Source: Actinomycetes bacterium
GTDB lineage: Bacteria; Actinomycetota; Actinomycetes; Mycobacteriales; Mycobacteriaceae
DNA: 64,000 bases
Assembly (NCBI GenBank): GCA_023432405.1
Contig: JAEYUQ010000003.1
Coordinates: 124,001-188,000, forward strand
Reading direction: 5' to 3'
The first letter of the stretch is position 1. Each line of letters opens with the position of its first letter. The position numbers and the translations under genes are program-made. Shown piece by piece: positions 8,956 to 17,685 of this stretch. The notes under the pieces were generated by a model that was not told where the DNA came from, ran no database searches, and saw only the letters and a program-made list of their open reading frames with translations.

Positions 8956-9659
8956 CGCGGAGTAACCCTTCCCGCTTTTTTATCTGCCAGGGCTAGCTGA
9001 GGTAGCTCATTTTTAAACATACGAGCCATTTTGCGTTCATCCTGGTAGGCCAAGCGTTCTACAAGCTCGGAAACAGGTACCCAAGCAACTTCAGTGACTT
9101 CTGGATCCTCATCGTTCAAGATCCCATCCAGGTAGCGAAGCAGATGGTGGTGGACTGTTTTGTGAATTCTCACGCCATCGGACACAAACCAGTAGTCAAT
9201 GACCCCGAGGTCCTTGAACACTTCGCCCTGAATGCCGGTTTCTTCCCATACCTCCCGCTCTGCCGTGGTGTGGAAGTTTTCCCCGGATTCTACGTGTCCT
9301 TTTGGCATAGACCACAGGATGTGGTGATGGCGATCTTCACGACCTATCAGGGCTACATATATCCGAGAAAAGTCCACAGCCCCATTCTCATCACACGCTT
9401 CTGGCATTCCCGAGATAACAAGGCCTCCGGCGGAAGTCTCATTACTCACTGGCATTCTGGAACGTGGTTCTCTCTGTGAGACCGAGGAGTAAGAGCTACG
9501 GCGTTGCTGGGTACGTGGCTTGTGGGAGCCTTGACGAGAGCCACGCTGCGAGGTGTTGTGCTTGCGTGAGGTATTGCCAATGGGACGACGAGGTCGGCGG
9601 TGCTGTCGCCGCTTGCGACCCCCGCTGTTCTTCTGGCCGTGACCCGTATCCTCACTCAT
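8952..9659 (-). CDS. NUDIX hydrolase (MutT-like)
   Basis: Hydrolyses a nucleoside diphosphate linked to another moiety; the substrate cannot be read from sequence. The NUDIX box is complete: GHVESGENFHTTAEREVWEETGIQG fits G-x5-E-x7-REUxEExGU. The first 75 residues are very basic, with RRQHRRPRRP and Ser/Gln-rich stretches, and are not part of the fold. I place the start at the ATG at 9659 (MSEDTGHG); a longer frame to 9737 would run into the divergent cca start. It corresponds to mycobacterial mutT4 (Rv3908) by position and is co-oriented with the DUF6049 gene. Confidence 0.88.
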   Translation of the reverse strand: MSEDTGHGQKNSGGRKRRQHRRPRRPIGNTSRKHNTSQRGSRQGSHKPRTQQRRSSYSSVSQREPRSRMPVSNETSAGGLVISGMPEACDENGAVDFSRIYVALIGREDRHHHILWSMPKGHVESGENFHTTAEREVWEETGIQGEVFKDLGVIDYWFVSDGVRIHKTVHHHLLRYLDGILNDEDPEVTEVAWVPVSELVERLAYQDERKMARMFKNELPQLALADKKAGRVTPR

Positions 9660-9716
9660 CGTCTCGATACTAACCGCTTGGGCCTTGGGACTGTTAGCCA
9701 AGGTAGAATCGGCAAA

Positions 9717-11159
9717 GTGAATTCCCAGGATAATCAAGAATCATTAGCGGTCCTTGCCGCAGCTGAGCGACGCCTCGCTCAGTGTTCTGATTTCGTAGAA
9801 CCTCTCACTAAGAGCTTTGCCAGCCGTGGTTACCCCCTCTACTTGGTGGGAGGACCTGTCCGTGATGCTTTCCTGGGGCGCAGTGGGCACGATCTCGATA
9901 TGACAACCCCTGCTCGACCAGAGGTTATTGCAGAGCTTCTCAAGAGTTTTGCTCCATCGGTGTGGGATACGGGCATTGAGTTTGGGACAGTCTCTGCCGA
10001 CAAAGACGGCACCCAGGTAGAAATCACCACCTTTCGTTCAGATACCTATGACGGCCACTCCCGCAACCCCGAGGTTCGCTTTGGGGACAGTTTGGTGGGA
10101 GATTTGCTGAGGCGTGATTTCACTGTGAACGCAATGGCGGTGGAGCTAAGTGTTGATGGCAGCCTCAAACTCCACGATCCTATGGGCGGCTTCGAGCATC
10201 TGAGAGCAGGCATTTTGGATACCCCTGCCTCCCCGGAGCAGTCTTTTGAGGACGATCCGCTGCGGATGCTTCGGGCAGCCCGTTTTGCCAGTCAACTCAA
10301 TTTTCAGGTAGCCGATCGAGTGCAAAAAGCCATGCGCACAATGGCCGGCGAGATCCAACGCATCACAGCTGAGCGAATTCGTGAGGAGCTGGATCGCCTC
10401 ATGTTGGGCGCACATCCCGAGGTCGGGATTAATTTATTGGTGGATACCGGACTAGCCGACTATGTGCTTCCGGAAATTCCAGCTATGAAGCTCACTCAAG
10501 ATGAACACCACCAGCATAAAGATGTCTATGCGCACTCTCTGAAGGTTCTCCAGCAGGCTATGGAGCTGGAGGAAGGGGAACCAGACCTCATTCTTCGATG
10601 GTCAGCTTTGTTGCACGACGTCGGTAAGCCAGACACTCGCTGTTTTGGTGATAACGGTAAGGTCTCCTTCCACCATCACGAGGTAGTGGGGGCTAAATTA
10701 GTGCGCAAACGTTTTCGTGCGCTGAAATATCCAAAAGCGACAATTCAGGACATTAGCCAACTGGTGTACCTGCACATGAGGTTCCACGGTTTTGGGGAGG
10801 GACAGTGGACAGACTCAGCGGTACGTCGCTACGTGACTGATGCTGGGGAGTTGTTGGAGCGCCTCAACAAGTTGGTGCGGGCGGACTGTACCACTCGTAA
10901 TCAACGGAAAGCCCGGCGATTGCAACGAGCGTACGAGGATCTGGAGCGGCGTATTGCGCTTCTCAAAGAGAAGGAAGATCTGGCAGCCTTGCGCCCCGAG
11001 TTGGACGGGAATGAGATTATGCAGATTCTGGGTCTTACTCCAGGCCCAGATGTGGGTAGGGCGTGGAAGTACCTCAAGGAGCTTCGGATTGAACGCGGCC
11101 CTATGAATCATGATGACGCCGTGGCAGCCTTACAAGAGTGGTGGGAGGAGAATAAGTAG
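9717..11159 (+). CDS. cca: CCA tRNA nucleotidyltransferase
   Basis: Adds or repairs the 3'-terminal CCA of tRNAs. The nucleotidyltransferase head is clear: LVGGPVRDAFLGRSGHDLDMTTPARP (the GG and DxD motifs), followed by RRDFTVNAMA and the DPLRMLRAARFASQL region. An HD domain follows (WSALLHDVGKPDTR ... FHHHEVVGAKLVRKR), as in actinobacterial PcnA-type enzymes. The GTG at 9717 (VNSQDNQESLAVLAAAERRL) is preferred, because the longer frame back to 9600 reads through the divergent NUDIX gene. A TAGAAT sits seven bases upstream, so the transcript may be nearly leaderless. The stop overlaps the start of the next gene by one base. Confidence 0.94.
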   Translation: MNSQDNQESLAVLAAAERRLAQCSDFVEPLTKSFASRGYPLYLVGGPVRDAFLGRSGHDLDMTTPARPEVIAELLKSFAPSVWDTGIEFGTVSADKDGTQVEITTFRSDTYDGHSRNPEVRFGDSLVGDLLRRDFTVNAMAVELSVDGSLKLHDPMGGFEHLRAGILDTPASPEQSFEDDPLRMLRAARFASQLNFQVADRVQKAMRTMAGEIQRITAERIREELDRLMLGAHPEVGINLLVDTGLADYVLPEIPAMKLTQDEHHQHKDVYAHSLKVLQQAMELEEGEPDLILRWSALLHDVGKPDTRCFGDNGKVSFHHHEVVGAKLVRKRFRALKYPKATIQDISQLVYLHMRFHGFGEGQWTDSAVRRYVTDAGELLERLNKLVRADCTTRNQRKARRLQRAYEDLERRIALLKEKEDLAALRPELDGNEIMQILGLTPGPDVGRAWKYLKELRIERGPMNHDDAVAALQEWWEENK

Positions 11160-11776
11160 TGCCTGAGCTTTTTGGAGACCGGCTCTTTACCTCTTTGGAG
11201 CAAACTGATGTGGAGCCTGGAGTTCTTCTGGTTGCTGCGCCCGATATAGAAGATGAAACTTTGCGACGCCGCGTTGTGTTGGTGTGGTCACTCAACCGTG
11301 GTTATGTCAGTGGGCTCATGTTGGACACGCGCACGGATCAGGCATTGGAGAATGTATTGCCGGAGTGGGCGTCCTTAAGTAGTAACCCGAAAATTCTTTA
11401 CGACGGTGGGCCTGTGGACCCCGATATTCTCTACCCGGTGGCTGTGATGAAACCGGGGATGACAGCCGAGCATCTCCTGGAGGCAGATCTTGGCGCCGAG
11501 GAGATTTTTACCGGCGTTGCATTTATCTGGAACCCCGGGGATCTTGAAATGTATAAGGATTACGTCGAGGGCGTTCGCATTTTTAGAGGATCGTGCTTCT
11601 GGCCCTTGAGTGAGGTGAACGCTGGCATTAGGAATGGAGATTGGTATGTCATTCCCGCCTTACCCTCAGATGTGATGTCTTCGGAGAAGGTGGACTTGTG
11701 GCAAACGGTGCTACGCAGACAGCCTATGCCACTGCCTCTTTTTAGCACCTATCCCGCATATCCCATTAATAACTAA
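11159..11776 (+). CDS. YqgE/AlgH family protein (UPF0301)
   Basis: A protein of 205 residues with unknown biochemical function. Family signs are GVLLVAAPDIEDETLRRRVVLV near the N-terminus (members usually begin 'hLLiAhP-l-D-pnF-rsVvli'), the YDGGPVDPDILYPVAV core, and the Trp-rich C-terminal half (FIWNPGDLEMYKDYVEGVRIFRG, NGDWYVIPA). The GTG start overlaps the TAG of cca, so the pair is translationally coupled. It converges on the lipase pseudogene, whose true reading frame ends ten bases inside this gene. Confidence 0.88.
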   Translation: MPELFGDRLFTSLEQTDVEPGVLLVAAPDIEDETLRRRVVLVWSLNRGYVSGLMLDTRTDQALENVLPEWASLSSNPKILYDGGPVDPDILYPVAVMKPGMTAEHLLEADLGAEEIFTGVAFIWNPGDLEMYKDYVEGVRIFRGSCFWPLSEVNAGIRNGDWYVIPALPSDVMSSEKVDLWQTVLRRQPMPLPLFSTYPAYPINN

Positions 11777-12670
11777 ACCTCACGGCACAGCCGGGTGTGA
11801 TTGTCTCCCCTGTGAAGGCCTGGATAGCCATGTCCCACACCAACTGAGTTTTCATCATGCGGATGTGTTCCAAAGCGAATCCCGGGCAGTAGTCCTGGAT
11901 GAGGATATTTTGGTAATTACCCTCGTCATACATGAAGTTAACGTTGTACGGCGCCGCGAACTCATCGTATTGCGTGGTGATATTGGTGTACTGAACACCA
12001 GTGAGGTTGTCGCGGGGGTGTTCAGCTGTGTGATGAAGTTACTTTGGCTACTCATGGCAGGGCACCCTTGAATTCCCAGACACTCTGGCAGCAGTTCTGT
12101 ACCAATAGTTGCTGTTGGGGATCCTTGGAGTGCAGCTGAGATGTTGACAACCTGGTCCACATACTGTGCCCCGCCGTGATTTTTCATCCAGGTTGCTGCG
12201 ATCACTCCGCTCTGAGAGAAAGCCATAATGTTGACTTTCGAGGAACCTGTTGTTCGCATGACCCCCTTGATGAAGCTATCAAGGGAGGTTATATACCACT
12301 CTGGATGTTGGAATTTCCTCACGTTGGCTTTGTCTGTAATCTCTGTGGGATACCAGTCATAGATATGAATTCCCTCCTGCTGAAAGTGTTCTCTCAGAGC
12401 TCGATTATCTTGGGAATAGTCATCATTGCCAGCCATGTAAATGAGCGGCAGTGTATGAGAATCATGCCTCCCGGTAAAAGTGCCTTTCGGTTCCTGATAG
12501 GAGTGTGGTGAGTACTTCGTTGCTGCCTGTGTGATTCTTGTAATCTTGCCGGGGCCACTCTCCGCAGAAAGCGCAGGTGCGGTATGACTCATCAGTATCA
12601 GGGATACAGCTACGAAAGTGCAGGCCCCTTTTTTGTGGGCGGTAGTCCCTCTGTGAATGGAGTGTGGCAT
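11766..12670 (-). pseudogene. Secreted lipase/esterase, frameshifted in a G5/C5 run
   Basis: An alpha/beta-hydrolase of the secreted bacterial lipase type. The ATG at 12670 has GAGGAG upstream and starts a signal peptide (CTFVAVSLILMSHTAPALSAES). The mature part has LPLIYMAGNDDYSQDN, IYDWYP, and a nucleophile elbow AFSQSG. At 12014-12018 (CCCCC on the coding strand) the frame breaks. In the annotated frame the protein ends in nonsense (SRRRTTLTS), but shifting by one base restores LTGVQYTNITTQYDEFAAPY and GFALEHIRMMKTQLVWDMAI to a stop at 11766. The restored part carries the likely catalytic His. One missing C would mend it: a sequencing error, a phase-variable tract, or a true pseudogene. 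Confidence 0.82.
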
Positions 12671-12787
12671 GGTATCGGACTCCTCAGATAGGGGTGTTGG
12701 ATATTCTTGGCGTGCTTGAATTATCTGGTTTTGCATCATGGATGATGCCTTAGTGCTTTACTGTTCGGTGAAGCTTTGGGTAACGGT

Positions 12788-13111
12788 TTATCGAAGGCTT
12801 GGGAATAGAGCTTGGGCTTCTGCCCAAAGTGCTTCAAATTCTTCCTGGGACAGCTCAAGACTTTCGATGTCATCGTAGGTGTTATAGGTTCGTGGGTGAG
12901 GAACGACGTCGTTTGGGCGTTGGAACATTCCCACTACTGTGTCCTGTGACGCTGCTCCCCTGACTGCGCCTTGAGGGTCAAGTTCGACAATTCTCAGCAT
13001 CGAGCAGGTATTCGCATCTATTTCTTCTAACTCGGCAGCATGGATGCTCTGGCCCGCCTGGGGGATTGTCATGGTGATTTGTGTGTAAATGCGATGTTTC
13101 ACGTGAAACAT
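12788..13111 (-). CDS. Hypothetical protein, about 107 residues
   Basis: No family recognised. The protein is acidic, with ELEEIDANTCSMLRIVELDPQG and a C-terminus DDIESLELSQEEFEALWAEAQALF predicted to be helical; no signal peptide or membrane segment. An ATG at 13111 follows the stop of the upstream transporter by one base, so translational coupling is possible, but the first codons then read through parS site 2 (MFHVKH). The alternative ATG at 13072 (MTIPQAGQ) avoids the site. A frame back to 13162 would overlap the transporter and is less likely. Confidence 0.55.
   Translation of the reverse strand: MFHVKHRIYTQITMTIPQAGQSIHAAELEEIDANTCSMLRIVELDPQGAVRGAASQDTVVGMFQRPNDVVPHPRTYNTYDDIESLELSQEEFEALWAEAQALFPSLR
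13095..13110. promoter_or_regulatory. parS: parS site 2
   Basis: An exact 16-bp parS consensus, TGTTTCACGTGAAACA, starting within two bases of the transporter's stop codon and overlapping the possible first codons of the small downstream gene. Confidence 0.93.
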
Positions 13112-13112
13112 T

Positions 13113-14084
13113 CTAAATCTGTTGAGCCGTGTTGGGCTTCTGGCGTGCGTAACGGGCAGCAAGAGCAGAGCAGAGCATGAGCTGAATTTGATGGAAGATC
13201 ATGAGCGGAAGAATGAGCATGGCTACGGTGGGACCGTTAGTAAAGATGACCGAGGCCATTGGCAATCCGGTGGCAAGGGATTTCTTGGAACCGCAGAATT
13301 GAATGGCAATTTGATCCTCGCGAGAAAATCCTAGCTTGGCAGAGATAGTTTTTGTTAGCCACAGCATGAACACCACCAAGAGCGCCGACAGGACACAGAG
13401 GAAGATGATGTCAAAAACTGATACAGCAGACCAGATTCCCTGGACGACACCGGCTGAAAATGCGGAATAGACAACCATGACGATGGATCCGCGATCCACT
13501 ACTTTTGTGGCTTTGTGTGCTGCGATGTGTGCAACCCATCGGCGCGTGAGTTGGCCAAGGATGAATGGAAGGAGTAGCTGAACTGCGATGTCAATGAACA
13601 CTGAGGTATCCAGGTGAATACCCGAGCCAGTGGACATGATGAGCATGACCAGTAGTGGAGTGAGAAGGACGCCCGCAAGATTTGAGGCTGAGGCTGAGAC
13701 GATAGCTCCTGCGACATTTCCTCGCGCGATAGAAGTGAAGGCGACAGAGGATTGCACGGTAGAAGGAACAAGTGTGAGATAGAGGATCCCAAGATAGATG
13801 TCGTGTGGAAGGAAGAAGCGTGTTGGACTCAGCAGGATTCCTATCAGTGGGAATACCAGGAAGGTGAAAGCGAGGATAACCAGATGGAGACGCCAGTGTT
13901 GGAGACCCCTGAGCGCTTCCTGTGTAGAGAGGCGAGCACCGTAGAGGAAGAAGAGAAGAGCAACAGCGATGTTTGCTGCGAGAGAGAAGGCGTCGGCAAA
14001 CGAACCTCGTGCCGGTGCAAGGATGGCAACAATGACCGCCGTGATGATAAGAACGATGAGCGGATCAGGTTTTGGGAGTCGCAC
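13113..14084 (-). CDS. Bile acid:sodium symporter family transporter (SBF/YfeH-like)
   Basis: An inner-membrane carrier of 323 residues with about nine or ten hydrophobic helices; substrate not deducible. Family features are FFLYGARLSTQEALRGL near residue 45, the LVPSTVQSSVAFTSIARGNVAGAIVSASASNLAG segment (discontinuous helix region, rich in Ser/Thr), and IQFCGSKKSLATGLPMASVIF near residue 265, which is very typical of YfeH-type SBF proteins. It starts with an ATG at 14084 preceded by an AT-rich stretch. The stop lies beside parS site 2. Confidence 0.85.
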   Translation of the reverse strand: MRLPKPDPLIVLIITAVIVAILAPARGSFADAFSLAANIAVALLFFLYGARLSTQEALRGLQHWRLHLVILAFTFLVFPLIGILLSPTRFFLPHDIYLGILYLTLVPSTVQSSVAFTSIARGNVAGAIVSASASNLAGVLLTPLLVMLIMSTGSGIHLDTSVFIDIAVQLLLPFILGQLTRRWVAHIAAHKATKVVDRGSIVMVVYSAFSAGVVQGIWSAVSVFDIIFLCVLSALLVVFMLWLTKTISAKLGFSREDQIAIQFCGSKKSLATGLPMASVIFTNGPTVAMLILPLMIFHQIQLMLCSALAARYARQKPNTAQQI

Positions 14085-14247
14085 AGGGGAAAATTATAGC
14101 TGTGCTGAGAAGGTACATTCACCTAGACAATTAACGTCACTGTGACGATATAGATGAGGTGGTGTAAGACTGTGACAGCATGGGGTATCCAACACCACCA
14201 TCCCTCTCACATGAGACACAGTGACGGTAGTTTCGGGAACTTCTGAA

Positions 14248-14268
14248 CCCGCCACCTAACTGGGCGGG
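14248..14268 (-). terminator. GC-rich hairpin after the CDF gene
   Basis: CCCGCC and GGCGGG form a 6-bp stem with a nine-base loop just downstream of the CDF transporter on the minus strand. The run of U after it is weak (TTCAGAAGTT), so the terminator call is tentative. Confidence 0.45.
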
Positions 14269-14283
14269 AGGACGCTGAAGAAT

Positions 14284-15264
14284 CTAGTGGTGCAGGTGCT
14301 CGTGATCTCTGTGCTCTGCCACATCTAACTGAATGGTGGAATGGTTGATGGAGACAGCAAACTCCTCCCCCAGGGTCTGTTGGATGTCATGAAGAAGTTG
14401 GATAGCTGAACCATCACTAAAACAGTGGCGCTCAACGGTGACATGTGCCGTCAGTGCTACGCAGGCTGTAGAGATATTAGAGGTGTGAAGATCATGAACA
14501 TCTATGGTGTCGGGGTGCTCTAAGATTTTTTCTCGTACCTCTGCGAGATTCAGCGCATCAGGGGTTCCTTCAAGGAGAATCCGCAGGCAGTGACCTAGAA
14601 TACGAAGGGCTCGCGGTGCCATGAGAGCGGCCACAATAAGCGTTGCAATGGGGTCCACAGCCAACCAGCCAGTAGCCGCAGTAACACCAGCAGCAAGCAG
14701 AACAGCAACGGAACCGAGGGCGTCGTTAAGGACTTCAAGGAAGGCAGCGCGAGTATTGAGGGAATCTTTCTTGTGGCTATGCAGTAAGAGGATTCCGAGA
14801 ACATTGGCGGTAAGACCTACAGCTGCGAATACAGCCATCTGCGGTGCCTCAACCTCAGGGGGGTTAGTAAAGCGGCTTAAGGCTTCCATTACTACAACAA
14901 TGCACACTACGAGCAGCATGGAAGCTTGAAGTGCAGCGGAAATCACCTCCGCGCGAGCTAGCCCCCAGGTATAACGATCACTAGCCTGCCTACGCATGAG
15001 TTTTGCAGCAATAACGGCCACGAATAAACCGAAACTATCCACAAACATATGCCCGGCATCCGCTAACAAGGTGAGGGAACCACTGATGAGAGAGCCGATA
15101 AGCTCTACCACCATCACGGTGATACTCAGAGCGAGAACCAACCCCAGACGAGATAGTGAACTATGTTCAATAGTGTGACTGTGAGAGTGCCCTACGGTCA
15201 CGTGAGAGCCTGAGGTCTGTGATTTATGCTCTACAGGCTGCGTATGGGAATGGGGTTGGTACAT
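14284..15264 (-). CDS. Cation diffusion facilitator, zinc (or similar divalent metal) exporter
   Basis: Exports Zn2+ or a related metal in exchange for protons. The protein of 326 residues has six membrane helices and a C-terminal cytoplasmic domain. Metal-site residues are visible in LLADAGHMFVDSFGL (H-x3-D in helix 2) and LEVLNDALGSVAVLLA (helix 5, the E-x3-D form seen in CzcD-like proteins). His-rich ends (MYQPHSHTQPVEH, GHSHSHTIEH, and HRDHEHLHH at the C-terminus) are typical zinc-handling tails. The C-terminal domain has HDLHTSNISTACVALTAHVTVE. No metal-sensor gene lies beside it. Confidence 0.93.
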   Translation of the reverse strand: MYQPHSHTQPVEHKSQTSGSHVTVGHSHSHTIEHSSLSRLGLVLALSITVMVVELIGSLISGSLTLLADAGHMFVDSFGLFVAVIAAKLMRRQASDRYTWGLARAEVISAALQASMLLVVCIVVVMEALSRFTNPPEVEAPQMAVFAAVGLTANVLGILLLHSHKKDSLNTRAAFLEVLNDALGSVAVLLAAGVTAATGWLAVDPIATLIVAALMAPRALRILGHCLRILLEGTPDALNLAEVREKILEHPDTIDVHDLHTSNISTACVALTAHVTVERHCFSDGSAIQLLHDIQQTLGEEFAVSINHSTIQLDVAEHRDHEHLHH

Positions 15265-15302
15265 ACAAGAGAATATATAACTGAGGTATTCCTGGGTAAA
15301 CA

Positions 15303-15329
15303 GGGGCTCAAGGCTGTGCGCTGAGCCCC
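15303..15329 (-). terminator. Terminator hairpin between trpA and the CDF gene
   Basis: GGGGCTCA and TGAGCCCC form a perfect 8-bp stem with an 11-base loop. On the minus strand it is followed by TGTTT. It would end the leftward trp transcript before the CDF gene. Confidence 0.6.
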
Positions 15330-15418
15330 TTAGAGCGCAATGACTGAGCCCCTTAAAGTGCCCCTCAGAGCACTGAGGCTAAGGCACTTAGAGTACTGAG
15401 ACTGAGGCCCTCAGAGCA
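15330..15418. repeat. Imperfect tandem repeats after trpA
   Basis: Roughly 23-base units built on CTGAG-CCCCTTA-GAGC/GCACT recur four to five times (for example CTGAGCCCCTTAGAGCGCA, CTGAGCCCCTTAAAGTGCC, GAGCACTGAGGCTAAGGCA, GTACTGAGACTGAGGCCCT). They can form alternative hairpins beyond the main terminator. Their origin is unclear. Confidence 0.5.
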
Positions 15419-16267
15419 CTAAGCGCGTACCGTTGCTGCCTTCATGGAGGTAATGAACTCCCTGAGCTCCTGTTTGAGAGCCTCCATGTCCTTAATGTGC
15501 CCAGGCTGGGTGGAGTCTCCCCCGTTATCCACGTGGGCTTCAATGATTCTAGTAATGGCAGATCCCGTAATTGCTCCCCGAGCTCCTGCAGCCACGGCGT
15601 CTGCTACGTGCTGTGGTTGGGAGATTCCAAATCCCAAAAGCACAGGGGCACCGCCGAAGCGCTGCACATTAGCCACCACCTCATCAAGCCCCAGTGTGGA
15701 GCTCTCCTTTTCTGTACCCGTCACACCATCGCGCGAAATTGCATAAATATAGCCCTTGGACTGTGCGGCAACTCCCTCGAGAGTTTCCTCGTTAGCCTGA
15801 GCGGGTGCAATGAAAATGGGGTACACACCTGCCTGAGCGGCAGCCTCAACGAAAGGTGCTCCCTCTCGCACAGGGACGTCGGGAAGGAGAATAGAATCAG
15901 CACCTGCCGCAGCAAACTCCTCATAAAACCTAGTAATTCCACGGGTCTGGGCAACATTGCTGTAAATGAGCATTCCGATGGGTAACTCAGGATACTCTGC
16001 GCGAACCTGAGTGAGAATCTCTAAGCAGCCCCGGACTGTGGCGCCGGAGGCTAATGCGCGAATGTGAGACTTCTGAATGGTGGGGCCATCGGCAATGGGA
16101 TCTGAGAACGGTATTCCGGCTTCGAGTGCATCCACACCGGCATCCAGAATACAGCGGATAATCTCCAAAGAATCCTGGGTGTTAGGGTCACCGAGCATGA
16201 CAAAGGGCACAAATGCTCCCTCGTGGCGCTGCTCCAAGGACGCGAAGCAATCTTCATAGCGGGACAT
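15419..16267 (-). CDS. trpA: Tryptophan synthase alpha subunit
   Basis: Cleaves indole-3-glycerol phosphate to indole and glyceraldehyde phosphate inside the TrpA-TrpB complex. The barrel motifs are present: FVMLGDPNTQDSLEIIRCIL, LEAGIPFSDPIADGPTIQKSHIRAL (loop 2, catalytic Asp), SILLPDVPVREGAPF, YIYAISRDGVTGTE (loop 6) and PVLLGFGISQPQHV followed by GARGAITGSAI (phosphate site). The catalytic Glu is in DALEAGIPF. The usual start sequence MSRYEDCF is immediately next to the trpB stop. It is the last gene of the leftward trp operon. Confidence 0.96.
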   Translation of the reverse strand: MSRYEDCFASLEQRHEGAFVPFVMLGDPNTQDSLEIIRCILDAGVDALEAGIPFSDPIADGPTIQKSHIRALASGATVRGCLEILTQVRAEYPELPIGMLIYSNVAQTRGITRFYEEFAAAGADSILLPDVPVREGAPFVEAAAQAGVYPIFIAPAQANEETLEGVAAQSKGYIYAISRDGVTGTEKESSTLGLDEVVANVQRFGGAPVLLGFGISQPQHVADAVAAGARGAITGSAITRIIEAHVDNGGDSTQPGHIKDMEALKQELREFITSMKAATVRA

Positions 16268-17635
16268 TTAGTTCTCCTTCCCAGCCGAGGTGGAATTGTG
16301 GTGCTGAGGGGTGCTCAGCACAAGATCAGGATTTGCTTCCAGGAGACCTCTGACATAATCGACGTCCTTATCTCCACGCCCGGAGAGACATACCAGGATG
16401 TCTAGAGGTTCTTCATCCTTGCCATCTTGAGTGGGGGCGTTATCCGTACTCAGGGCTGTAGATGACCCGGAACTAGTACTTGGGGCTGTGGCGTGGGGTG
16501 TAGGTGTTGGCACGGCATCAGCCGTGCTAGCTGCTCGTTTGAGGGCATAAGCCAAAGCGTGGCTGGACTCAAGCGCAGGAATAATTCCCTCATAGCGACT
16601 CAGCAGCTGAAATGCTTCCAAGGCTTCGGCATCGGTAATGGCTTCATAGTGTGCGCGTCCCGTGCGCGCCAGATAAGCGTGCTGCGGGCCAACAGCTGGA
16701 TAGTCCAGCCCTGCTGAGACGGAATAGGACTCCGTAATTTGCCCGTCTTCGTTTTCCATGACAAAGGACTTTGTGCCGTGGAGTACACCAATCTGGCCGT
16801 TTTCTATGGAGGCGCCGTTCTTACTGTCCAGCCCCAAACCGCCAGGTTCAGCACCCACCAGTTCCACAGAGGCGTCGTCAAGGAATTCTGCAAACATTCC
16901 AATGGCGTTGGAGCCACCACCCACACAGGCCACCACAACATCTGGGAGTTTGCCGATGCGCTCAAGCATCTGGGCGCGGGCTTCCTGGGAAATCACACGG
17001 TGAAATTCGCGCACCACCGTGGGGAATGGGTGAGGGCCCGCGGCTGTTCCCAAGAGGTAGTGGGTGGTGTGGTAGCTGGCCGTCCAATCCCGCAAGGCCT
17101 CATTGACGGCGTCTTTCAAGGTTCCCGAGCCAGCATCAACACCAATCACCTTGGCACCCATGAGCTCCATGCGGAATACATTGGGCTGCTGACGCTTGAC
17201 GTCCTTAGCGCCCATGTAAATCACGCACTCAAGGCCAAGGAGCGAACACGCAATGGCCGTTGCGACGCCGTGCTGACCGGCGCCAGTTTCGGCAATGATG
17301 CGAGTTTTCCCCATCTTCTTAGCCAGCAGCGCCTGGCCAATCACTTGATTTGTTTTATGTGCTCCACCGTGAACCAAATCTTCCCGCTTGAGGAAGATTC
17401 TGGCGTTCCCGGTCAGGGGCAAGTTAGTACATTCCGTGATGGGCGTAGGACGGCCCAGGTAGTCCTTGAGAAGTCGCCGGTACTCCCCCATGAATGTTGG
17501 GTCATTGAGGGCATCCACAAACGCCTTCTCTAACTGATCCAACGCAGGTATGAGAGACTCTGGCACAAACTGTCCGCCAAATTCTCCGAAGTATGCAGGC
17601 AAAATCGTGTGCCCGCCATGTGCATAATCGTTCAT
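16268..17635 (-). CDS. trpB: Tryptophan synthase beta subunit, with a low-complexity insertion
   Basis: PLP enzyme that joins indole and serine. Key features are FGGQFVPESL, KREDLVHGGAHKTNQ (PLP lysine in HKTN), AETGAGQHGVATA, the glycine loop CVGGGSNAIGMF, and the C-terminal LVCLSGRGDKD. The protein has 455 residues against roughly 400 for most family members. The extra length is a Thr/Pro/Ser-rich stretch of about 45 residues (TPTPHATAPSTSSGSSTALS and onward) inserted before the conserved SGRGDKD block, plus a Ser/Thr tail. The insertion is near the protein end, so activity is probably kept. Confidence 0.95.
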   Translation of the reverse strand: MNDYAHGGHTILPAYFGEFGGQFVPESLIPALDQLEKAFVDALNDPTFMGEYRRLLKDYLGRPTPITECTNLPLTGNARIFLKREDLVHGGAHKTNQVIGQALLAKKMGKTRIIAETGAGQHGVATAIACSLLGLECVIYMGAKDVKRQQPNVFRMELMGAKVIGVDAGSGTLKDAVNEALRDWTASYHTTHYLLGTAAGPHPFPTVVREFHRVISQEARAQMLERIGKLPDVVVACVGGGSNAIGMFAEFLDDASVELVGAEPGGLGLDSKNGASIENGQIGVLHGTKSFVMENEDGQITESYSVSAGLDYPAVGPQHAYLARTGRAHYEAITDAEALEAFQLLSRYEGIIPALESSHALAYALKRAASTADAVPTPTPHATAPSTSSGSSTALSTDNAPTQDGKDEEPLDILVCLSGRGDKDVDYVRGLLEANPDLVLSTPQHHNSTSAGKEN

Positions 17636-17685
17636 TATTGATGCCTAGTTTCTTGAGGGTTGGTCTGTGGGGTTATGGGTGCTGG

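Noticed and set aside
15330..15418. Possible CRISPR array downstream of trpA
   Set aside because: Units are short, degenerate and without spacers; no cas genes in the window.
16739..17533. 264-codon open frame antisense to trpB
   Set aside because: Mirror of a clearly coding trpB; His-rich, no ribosome site, typical of antisense shadows.
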